DNA from: Siphonodentalium dalli
Taxonomy: Eukaryota > Mollusca > Scaphopoda > Gadilida > Siphonodentaliidae
Length of the DNA stretch: 64,000 nt
Reading direction: 5' to 3'
Assembly (NCBI GenBank): GCA_032622095.1
Contig: CP136061.1
Coordinates: 15,252,440 to 15,316,439 of the forward strand
Below the pieces are notes generated by a model, which was not told the origin of the DNA, did not search any database, and worked only from the letters and a program-made list of their open reading frames with translations. This document shows, one piece after another, positions 14,101 through 25,900 of the stretch. Within the stretch, counting starts at the first letter, position 1, and every line of letters starts with the position of its first letter. A program made the position numbers and the translations under genes.

Positions 14101-17100
14101 TAAATCCGCCCTCTGTGGACCTCATTTTGCAAATGTCCGGCAACATATTTTCAGCCATTTCCCTAAAATATCAGCCGAATCCCTCGATCTAGAAAAAAGT
14201 AACTTCCGGAGTCACGTGATTAGAGTGTCCGACTTGTCTTTCCTATCAACACATCGAGATGAGTTCGAAGCTCGTCTGTGCAACACATCGATATGAATTC
14301 GAAACCCGTCTATGTAACACAATGCGATTAGTTCGAAGCCCGCCTGTGGACTAACGAGTTTCTCACAGCAATGACTTGGTTCAAATCTCGATCCAAGTTG
14401 TGACACTTGGGCATCGTCAGGTGTATTGTGATCGCTTCGTCGTACCTCGGCGAGAAATAGGGACCTGGTTTGTTGAGTAAGTATAAGCCGCTCCATTAAA
14501 GCTCATGTCAACTTGCAGCAGGTACAATTTAAGACTCGATATTGCTCAACAACTGGGGAATAATGTGAAGTACTTAGGGTCCAACATTATGTTAAAGAGA
14601 TAAGTGCTTTATAAGCCTCTTTATTAGGTAAGTATGGATGGTGTCTCCTCCCTTGTCTGGTATATGCGCGATTCGAGTGATTTTGAAGTGGTTCGCAGGA
14701 TTCATACCCCTATTATAACTGGTTCTAGGTATTCATATGATCATTTTAACCGCTGTGCAATATTAAATAGCAATGGTTGTATGCAGCTTTTATAAAATCA
14801 AATAATTTGTCAAACTTTTGATTAATTAGTAACCAGAATTAAATTGTTTGATGTAATTCATTGTCATAGATCTTCATGTGTTAAAGCTATGGACAATATT
14901 TCAGCAAATGTGTGAACATTATCATATTAGTGTGAAATGACCATGATTGTAATCAATATTAGTGTGAAATGACCATGATTGTAATCAATATTTTATTAAC
15001 CGGATTCACCTTTCTCTGTTAACTTGTATCCATTGATGTGGGTAGGGCGTGACACCCTCAGTATTGGTATCGTAGAACTATGTTGTTTTGTGTACCTACC
15101 AGCGAATCCTGACGGACATTCACAGAAGAAATTCGTCTACTGGTTTTATGGGTGTGGGTAGGGCGTGACACCCACATTATTGGTATCGTATAACTCTGTT
15201 GTTTTGTGTACCTACCAGCGAATCCTGACGGACATTCACAGAAGAAATTCGTCTATAAATATACTGGTTTTATGGGTGTGGGTAGGGCGTGACACCCTAT
15301 TGGTATCGGAGAACTCTGTTATTTTGAGTACCTACCAGCGAATCCTGATGGACATTCACAGAAGAAATTCGTCTACTGGTTGTATGGGTGTGGGTAGGGC
15401 GTGACACCCACATTATTGGTATCGTATAACTCTGTGGTTTTATGGGTGTGGGTAGGGCGTGACACCCACAGTATTGGTATCGGAGAACTCTGTTGTTTTG
15501 AGTACCTACCAGCGAATCCTGACGGACATTCACAGAAGAAATTCGTCTCCATGTCCCGACATTCTCCACCATTATGACAGGTCGACGTCTGGCAGTATTT
15601 CACCTTCTGTGTGCAATCATGGCCAGTCCAGCCTGAAAGATGGACATAAACATTTAAAATCATGACCAGTCCAGTCCGTAAGATGGACGTAAACATTGAA
15701 CGGACTTGTACTATAAAAGTGTGGTATGCAAACATCCTATATAATGTAATTATAAATTATGGTCTAAAGGGCTAGACGTCGCCACAATTCAATACATATA
15801 TATAATAATCAATAATAATAATCAATAATAATAAACAATAATAATAATCCATCCATTTATTGCACGCATTATACAGGTACCCCTATTCAATGCATGGGAC
15901 AATTATTACCCTGATGAGCCTGAACACTCAGTAACCATCTACTGCTCTCCGGGACAGTGGAGGTACAGCCACAATGTGGCTATAGCATGCTGACAATATC
16001 TTTCTCTGCTCATTATCAGGTTTTCAACGCATGGGTGGTGCAAAACAGACTCGGGGACGAGCGACCTTATTCAGGTGTAAAACTTGGCAATCCAACAATT
16101 GCACGCCGATCAATTTGACCACTGTGGGGGAACTGCTCCTGGCCATTTGGTTCTCTACCGAGCTTTATTTACATTCTCTACCGAGCAAAGTTTACGGACG
16201 GCATATACTAATTTTCTAAAGCAGAGAATCGAGTTATTCGCAGAGAACCGAGCGCTCGGTAGATAATCGGAGTCCTCAGCAAAGAATCGGAATCGGAAAA
16301 TAAAAAGTCAATTTCTGACATGTGTATTTCGGGATTAGTTTTTAACTTTTTTTGTACACACACCAATGGCCAGTGACAATAATTTCACGGTAGCTCTATG
16401 AAACACACGAAACACTGTTCTAATTCTGTTGATTTTTACGTTTTATGCCGCGATTACTCGATAGAGAATCGGAATCGTCGCTAAAAATCCTCACGAGACT
16501 CGGTAGAGAACCAAATCTCTAGGATTAGTTCCTCCACAGTCAATTTGACCAAGCCACTGTTGCGTGAAACTTACATTAGTCCAGCGGCAGGGCTGTGAAC
16601 TCAAATCGCTGTGTTTACAGCGTAGGCAAGTCCGATGCGCTGATCACTGGACCATGGAGCTCCATGCATACCGAACTTTGTGAATTGTTATCCAACATGT
16701 AATGGGACCCTATTCCTGTGTCGTTTATGTTTTGTTGTTATGATTTCACGCCACCATATAGCTTACTGATAGGCAAGCTATAGTAATGATATATACGAAA
16801 AATGCAGTGGTGTCAAACTGGATAAAACTGGGGCCGGTTTAATTTGCAAATAAAACGTTTTGAAGATCATTTTATCAAATCCAGTCGTAAGTCGGGATTT
16901 TTTTACCCTGTGCCAATGCATTCTCTTATATATGCGAGTCGACCATAGGTCGCCTCGCATATATAAGAGAATGCATTGGCCTAACAATTTTTTACAATTT
17001 TAATAATTTTTTCTTGTATTCTTTAACAATTTTATAATTTCACCCATACAGAGCCCCAGACAAACATGAGCAGACGACACTCTTCTATATGCTTCTATAT

Positions 17101-20100
17101 ATGTGTGGGGCTCCCTGCAGGGTAATGGATGTTTTTTATTTTATGTCCTAAAAATTGTTTATCAGAGAACCAACATGATTGTGGCGACCTTTATACTGCA
17201 CGTGTGAACTAAACTAAACTCACATGCACGGCGGCACTAATGCCGCACTATGATATCCGTAATAATAGTATACTGCACATGTGAACTAAACTAAACTCAC
17301 ATGCACGGCGGCACTATCATATAGATGTAGACTAAAATAAATACACCCCGTGGCCGTGACCTACTAAAATACACCCCACCGCGCTACACCCGTGTCCCTT
17401 AAAACTATAGTTTGGCGTCAATACAAAAACGTTCAAAGCCCATTAAAGATTGCCGCAGTTTCCCTCAAACGTGGTTGCTGACAGTGCACGTGTGTTATGG
17501 TCAACAATTAGCATCGGGGTACCTACATTCCATACATCGGGGTACCTACATTCCATACATCGGGATACCTACATTCCATGCATCGGGGTACCTACATTCC
17601 ATGCATCGGGGTACCTACATTCCATGCATCGGGGTGCCTACATTCCATGCATCGGGGTACTTACATTCCATGCATCGGGGTACCTACATACCATACATCG
17701 GGGTACCTACATACCATACATCGGGGTACCTACATACCATACATCGGGGTACCTACATACCATACATCGGGGTACCTACATTCCATGCATCGGGGTACCT
17801 ACATTCCATGCATCGGGGTACCTACATTCCATGCATCGGGGTACTTACATTCCATACATCGGGGTACCTACATACCATACATCGGGGTACCTACATTCCA
17901 TGCATCGGGGTACCTACATACCATACATCGGGGTACTTACATACCATGCATCGGGGTACCTACATACCATGCATCGGGGTAATTACATACCATGCATCGG
18001 GGTACCTACATACCATGCATCGGGGTACCTACATACCATACATCGGGGTACTTACATTCCATACATCGGGGTACTTACATTCCATACATCGGGGTACTTA
18101 CATTCCATGCATCGGGGTACTTACATTCCATACATCGGGGTACCTACATACCATGCATCGGGGTACCTACATACCATGCATCGGGGGTACTTACATTCCA
18201 TACATCGGGGTACTTACATTCCATGCATCGGGGTAATTACATTCCATGCATCGGGGTACCTACATACCATACATCGGGGTACTTACATTCCATGCATCGG
18301 GGTAATTACATTCCATGCATCGGGGTACCTACATACCATACATCGGGGGTACTTACATACCATACATCGGGGTACTTACATTCCATGCATCGGGGTACCT
18401 ACATACCATACATCGGGGGTACTTACATTCCATGCATCGGGGGTACTTACATTCCATGCATCGGGGGTACTTACATTCCATGCATCGGGGTACTTACATT
18501 CCATGCATCGGGGTACCTACATTCCTCGCATCGGGGTACTTACATTCCATGCATCGGGGTACCTACATTCCATGCATCGGGGTACCTACATTCCATGCAT
18601 CGGGGTACTTACATTCCATGCATCGGGGTACTTACATTCCATGCATCGGGGTACCTACATTCCATGCATCGGGGTACCTACATACCATGCATCGGGGTAC
18701 CTACATTCCATGCATCGGGGTACTTACATTCCATGCATCGGGGTACTTACATTCCATGCATCGGGGTACTTACATTCCATGCATCGGGGTACTTACATTC
18801 CATGCATCGGGGTACCTACATTCCATGCATCGGGGTACTTACATTCCATGCATCGGGGTACCTACATTCCATGCATCGGGGTACCTACATTCCATGCATC
18901 GGGGTACCTACATTCCATGCATCGGGGTACCTACATTCCATGCATCGGGGTACTTACATTCCATGCATCGGGGTAATTACATACCATGCATCGGGGTACC
19001 TACATACCATGCATCGGGGTACCTACATACCATGCATCGGGGTACTTACATTCCATGCATCGGGGTACTTACATTCCATGCATCGGGGTACTTACATTCC
19101 ATGCATCGGGGTACTTACATTCCATGCATCGGGGGTACCTACATACCATGCATCGGGGTACCTACATTCCATGCATCGGGGTACCTACATACCATGCATC
19201 GGGGTACCTACATTCCATGCATCGGGGTACCTACCTACCATGCATCGGGGGTACCTACATTCCATGCATCGGGGGTACTTACATTCCATGCATCGGGGTA
19301 CCTACATACCATGCATCGGGGTAATTACATTCCATGCACATGTTATTACCAACATCCTCGAGCGTTTAATGTCCGCTCCAGTCTCCACGTGGTTCAGATT
19401 CCGATCACGTGGTTCTGATCACTTTTGTATATTATGCAAATAAAATATATTTCAAGCACGTGGTTCTGATATCCGAGTTACATATATTCCATGCAGATTG
19501 TATTGCCGTCATCCTCGCAATCCTCTCCTGTTATGCACGTGCATGCACGTGGTTGGCGGTATCCATGTTATACCTTTCATGCATATGTTCCTGTCGTCAT
19601 CCCCACACTTGCTCGTGGTTGACGGTGTCCGTGTTACCTACATTTAATGCATATTTTCTTTCCGTCATCCCCGCGCGTGCATGTGGTTGACGGTGTCACC
19701 TGTTACCTTATACCTTTTATACATATGTTATTGACGTCATCACGTCATCATGGTTGATGGTGTCCGTGTTACCTACCTTTAATGCACGTGGTTGACTGTG
19801 TCACGTGTTACCTACCTTTAATGCACGTGGTTGACTGTGTCACGTGTTACCTACCTTTAATGCACGTGGTTGACGGTGTCACGTGTTACCTACATTTAAT
19901 GCACGTGGTTGACGGTGTCACGTGTTACCTACCTTTTATACATATTTTCTTGCCGTCATCCCCGCGCGTGCATGTGGTTGATGGTGTCACGTGTTACTTA
20001 CCTTTAATGCACGTGGTTGACTGTGTCACGTGTTACCTACCTTTTATACATATTTTCTTGCCGTCATTCCCGCACGTGTAGTGCCCACTCCAGTTGTCAC

Positions 20101-22936
20101 GTGGTTCACAGTATGCAGCACACTGCTTCCCGTAATAATTCTTGTTACAAAAGACCTGGACTTCCATCTTGAGCCTGCATGGAAAACGTGGGCAATAATG
20201 ATGATCTATCTCTTGATCTCTTTCCAGCAAGTTTTATATAGATTCCCGGGTATAACAAAATATTTGAATCGAGGACACATGTCCAGAGAAGCTTCCATCA
20301 ATTGATATTGATTTAAACAATATTTATTAGCCCCAATATTACATTTATGATGAACAACATTTAGATGATGGAAACATGAGTAGAATAGAAAAGGGGAAGA
20401 GGATGTAGCAGCAAGCAGATATGTGCTTTTGTTGAGCTATCTCCTCAGACAAGTAGAAAAATTGTAGAAATCAAGGAAGATCGAGCGAATGGCAAGTGGT
20501 CGAGTTAGAGAAACAATAGGTTTAAGAAGTGATGGTATATTAATATTATGATGTACAGACGAGTTTACAATAAGTGTTGAAATGATAAATAAGCTTATGT
20601 GGATAATAATGAGAGGGGTGTATTCACAAGGAATACGAGACAGAGATAGGTGAAGCGATAGAAATAAAGAGCTTGTATGTGAAAGAAAAGTCGGTACCAC
20701 TGTTATGAACATTTTTAGACTAACTTGTGGAAAGAATTATTTTGAAAATGAATTGTTTTGAAAATAAATGTGGAAACTAAATATGGAAACTAAATATGAA
20801 AACTAAATATGAAAACTCCATGGGTTATCGTTGCTATGCCGTTGAATTGTTAGTGTATTGTTTGAAACGTCCGCTTTTTTGAATGAAGTATTGCGTAGCT
20901 CGGAATATTTCATTATTTATTTCAGATGATAGCAATGTTATGCCTTTGAGTAAGATCTTGGTAGTTAAGAAAGTCGGGTCAATATTTGAGAATGAGTCAG
21001 ACCTGAGTTGAGTATATCTTTGACAGAATAATAGAAATCCTAAGTGTTTATGCGAGCTAACTTCTGTGATAATATAATTGGACATCTGAAGTGGTGGGTG
21101 GGCTATGGGTGTTCGCTTTCTGGAGATGAGAAGAGATTCAGTTTTTTGAGGATTAAAAGTAACAAGCCACTGATGTGCCCAATTAGCTAGTCTCGCGATA
21201 TCCATATTCATCAGATCTGCTGCTCTGTCTGGATCTTCTATAGTAAGAAACATGGATGTATCGTCAGCAAAAAGTCGAATGTGACAAGTAACATTTTCAG
21301 AGATATCGTTTATATAAACTATAAATAGTAAAGGTCCAAGTATAGATCCTTGGGGAACACCTGCTTGTACGGGTTTCCAATCTGAGTTTTCATTGTCAAT
21401 TATTACTCGTTGTTGGCGTTGACTTAGATAACTCTCGATCAATTGATATTAATTTTATATAGAATTTCGTATGACATTCCTGTGACAGTTTGATGTGCTA
21501 TTTTTAGAACAGAAACCCGCGCGAAAATGTTCGGAGTGTACACCAAGAGAGTGTACTCTATCTTGTTAGCACCCTCAATCAAGGAAAACTGCAGACCAGC
21601 TAAGAGATTTGCCGCGAATTACGATCGAAATATACCACTTTATTATGCCTTTATTTTGACGAATATTACCATCTTCACAAAATAAATACAATTTCAGAGC
21701 TCAGCATCAAGTATGTCAAATCTACCGCCCGTGCGTTCGGTCGGTATTGCTTTCCGTGTTCGGATTTTGGAGGTAAAAATTTATGTATTTGTTCACTTAT
21801 GGACTAAAAATTCCGTCCGATTTTCGAAATAGAGGTTTCGGTTTATAGAGGTGATTTTTAGTGATAATGCACTTTTGTGAATTCGGGACCGGACAATTTG
21901 TTCGGTATGGAGATGGATTCGGTTTATAGAGAGCCCGGTTTGGACATATTTCACTGTATATGTAGTCTTGAAATTGGGATTTACAATAAATAGTTTGTTG
22001 TTGTTGAATCTCATGGAAGAGATAGACTATATGTAAGGCCTATGCCTATAATAACAGAGAAGTGTCTCAGTTATATGATAGCATACCCATTGCTATACTA
22101 TCAACCACTGTTATAATGCTTGCCCCATGAGGTTCAGCGAATAAGGTGCATGGCATGTCAGACCACCACAAACGCTCAGTGATGGCGAGGGTTCATGGCA
22201 TGTTAGACCTCTTAGTGATGGCGAGGGTTAAATTCAGATGAAGGCAGAGATCCGCACAATACGACGGAAGATATATAACACGCAGCCCCCAAACTTCGGT
22301 AAAAATATTCAACAGTCGGAAATCCCATGCCTGACACAACATTAAGCGACAATTTTACATCACATATAAAGGTTCAAATGTTCTCAAATTTTGAATTTCC
22401 AACCCGTAAATAGTGCTGAAATTGTCACTTGGATACCCGTGCAGTTGGATACCCAACTTTTTTTAATTTTAGTTTGGTACCCAGCTTTATGAAATCTTAC
22501 ACATGACATGATTGAATTAGTGATTGCCTTTAGTTGTTTTCGAAATGAACTTGTTAAATTTGTGAATTCAAAGTCTTGTTATCTTCTACTATATATCCAT
22601 ATATATATCTGTATATCCTTTATAGACTCGAAAACGGCTGGACCGATTGAGCCCAAACTTCCTATATAAGGGTAAAAAGCCACGGGCAATGTCGTCGCAC
22701 CTCTTCTGAGAATGTCCGAGCACTCCTTCTCCCGTCCCACTGCCGCCGTCTTTGGAATTGTGGTGTTAATCGAGGTGATAGTTAAAGAGCGTTCGTATCC
22801 GCAGTGTCGTTGATAAAGAGCGTTTATATACACGACGAGTATAAATACGGCTCAGTCGACCGTCTCGAGACAACATTTCGTACTTAATTTCGTACTTAGG
22901 GGTTCCAAGGAACTTTGAAACGGCTACCCACAAATG

Positions 22937-22968
<32 letters not shown>

Positions 22969-25900
22969 CAAATCGGATAAAACTGGCGGATTTCGACGAA
23001 AGTTTATACCTAGGTGTACTTTTGTCCGGGGGGTGTTTTGGACGGGTCAAATCTTGACCACGACATGACCTTGACGTTCAAAATGGTCTAATCTTGACCA
23101 TGACATGACCTTGACCTTCAAAATGGTCAATTCAACGTCAAATCGGGTAAAACTGGCGGATTTCGACGCAAATTGATACCTAGGTGCAACACACGTGTCT
23201 CGGAAGCTGTTGCAATTGCTTTTTCGAACAAAGCCATGGGACGAACCACGCCAGTGGCGGGCTAATCTGCTAGTATGTAATATAAAAAAAGCTGAAACCA
23301 CTCAACTGAACGACATGGGGTGACAGTGACCATTTCAGCGTAAAAAGTGGGGATTTATTGTTTTTAGACCAACGGAAGTAGATATTTCTACTTTTGGTAA
23401 AAAAAACATATGGTCTGAAATAGCCGTCAGTTGAAAATTTTAAACCCTTCAACCTTTCAATCTCATGTGGGACATTTCCAACAGTTGGAAAGCTTGATGT
23501 ACCGGTTGGATAGGTCCAACCGAAAATAGAATTATGAAAACCTGGTTCAAGCGGGATCGGGTGCACTCGGAAATTACAAGTTGAACACCCCTCCCACGGG
23601 GATCATCTAAACACGTCCCTGATAACCTGATTAGTGTATATCTCGGCAAGCGTCACAGTTGCTTAATTACATACATATATATAGGTGGCTACTACTAACC
23701 TATACTTAAGCGCGGGATTATTTCTGAGTGAAATGCATGAATCATATTTACATAACATCATATGACTCATAAAGTCAAATTAATAAAAACAGACAATTGA
23801 ATCGTGCTTGGCATTTTACGTAACAATTATACACGGATAGTGGATGAGGTAGACATGTGGGGAATGCGGAAATATGAGACAGATGACAGTTAAAGTCGCA
23901 TTCTACACAGATGACAAATTAAATTTGATTGATTCAGATGCTTTCTCTGTCACGAGGGTGACACATATTAATGCACTCTGGACACATTGAAATGGTTTAT
24001 TATTAATTTTGAGGGATGGTCAGGTAACAAAAGCAGACGACAGACAGAAAAAAAAAAATAATAAAAGAACAGAATTAATCATATTCATTGGTGGTAATTG
24101 TTTGCGATAATAAGTTCAACAAACGACCTATGGTACTTTATTGAACTTATTATCTGAACATGCCCTATGGGAAAATTATTCGTCAATGAGTATTTAATAT
24201 AGAATTGGTTAATTGGGACACGGAAGTGTCAATGACACTGCAGCTCGTCTTGACAAATGATGATAAATTAACCCTTTCTTTACTGAATTATTAATTAGGT
24301 GAGATGTATAGGAAATATAAGAATACGACAGACAGCCGAACAGATAGTACACGTATATAGCAGAAGGATTCCTACCCATTGATGGGCTCTAGCCTCACAG
24401 TGTCAACAAAACTCGATAATTCGTCACGGGCACTCATGTGGTAGCCTCGTCCCGCTCACCTGGATCATGCCATGAATCTCTACTCTTAGCCACGCACGTG
24501 GAGATCATACTCCACCAGTATAAAACCTTGGAACTTTTTGAAGTTTTGACAGGGAACCTTGTAAAGTCGAAAAAATAACACAGGGAATATATTTCTAAGT
24601 TATATATGATCTGTTCCTTAATAATGTATTTCACTGTAGGTGAAGGTTCCAACTCGAAATTTCATGATTTAAGTGACTGTGAGCTTTGCGTCGCTAACAA
24701 TTATGTAATTTCTCATGGGTAATTAATTCAATGTATTGCGATATCGGCTCACAAAAGTAAAAGAAAACATGCAATTTTGAGTTGGGACTTTCACCTACAG
24801 TGAGTACATTATTAAGGAACAGATAATAACTAAGAAATATATTCCCCGAATTATTTTTTCGACTTTATAAGGTTCCCTGTCAAAACTTTAAAAAGTTCCC
24901 AGGTTTTGTACTGGTGGAATATGATCTCCACGGGAGTTAGCCAGAGTAGAGATTCATGGCATGGTCTACTGCTCACCGAGAGTTCGTCATGGTCACTCAT
25001 GTGGTAGCCTCACCCCGCCAGTCGGTGGTGATGTTATGGGTATTTTGAAATTAAAACCAAACACAGACCCAAAAGAATCAAGATTTCTTACCAAACGTAT
25101 TGTCCGGTGTGCACGAGTCGTGTTCCATACGTCGGCGCGACGTGTTCGATCTTCGCGGGGGGGGGGGCATATCCAGTGTACCCGTCGGGTGGACGACGTA
25201 ATCTGTATACATGTACATATTATGTGTCTTAATTAGATTCCTTACCAAACGTATTGTCCTGTGTGCATGAGTCGTGTTCCGTACGTCGGCGCGACGTGTT
25301 CGATCTTCGCGGGGGGGGGGGGGGGGCATATCCAGTGTACCCGTCGGGTGGACGACGTAATCTGTATACATGTACATATTATGTGTCTTAATTAGATTCC
25401 TTACCAAACGTATTGTCCTGTGTGCATGAGTCGTGTTCCGTACGTCGGCGCTACGTGTTCGATCTTCGCGGGGGGGGGGGGGGGGCATATCCAGTGTACC
25501 CGTCGGGTGGACGACGTAATCTGTATACATGTACATATTATGTGTCTTAATTAGATTCCTTACCAAACGTATTGTCCTGTGTGCATGAGTCGTGTTCCGT
25601 ACGTCGGCGCTACGTGTTCGTTCTTCGCGGGGGGCATATCGAGTGTGCCCGTCAGGTGGACGACGTAATCGTTATCATTGCTACCGTCGTCCTTATCCCA
25701 AACGTCGAATTTGAATTTGACCGACCCCTGTGAATATAGAATGGAAGTTATGTATTATATATGTAACTAGCAGGTGGACCCGACTTCGTCCGGGCTGTTT
25801 CCCCTCTGCTTTTCGGCGAATTGCGCGATTTGACCTTGAATTGTCCATTTTGAAGGTCAAGGTCAGGTGGGGTCACGATTTGACCCGTCCAAAACACTGC

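Larger units (their letters stand above)
12382..15509 (-). other. Notch ligand intron 6
   Basis: A GTC triplet run (12862-12888), hairpins H4 and H5, SINE-like copy 1, and the exon 6 donor copies. 12382-13740 and 14640-15020 show no recognised feature. Confidence 0.8.
15633..20040 (-). other. Notch ligand intron 5
   Basis: Exon 6 acceptor duplication, AATAATAATC run (15803-15850), Mutator-like MITE, hairpin H6 composite, a duplicated ACTAAACTAAACTCACATGC block (17205-17315), the 23-bp donor-like array, and decayed copies of exon 5's end. Confidence 0.85.
20175..25563 (-). other. Notch ligand intron 4
   Basis: LINE RT fragment, dispersed repeat D copy 1, fold-back family B copy 1 and the truncated exon 4 copies. 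An open frame at 20437-20712 (minus) has no recognised domain. 21450-22570 and 23290-24420 show nothing identifiable. Confidence 0.8.

Noticed and set aside
17412-19443. Several long plus-strand frames (up to 508 codons) of GYLHSMHRGTYIPCIG-type repeats
   Set aside because: They exist in all three phases because the 23-bp unit lacks stops on that strand. They are antisense to the Notch-ligand transcript and have no unique sequence.
25078-25566. 162-codon minus-strand frame over the exon 4 copies
   Set aside because: Runs through donors and introns of the truncated copies. The C runs shift the frame relative to the real exon.
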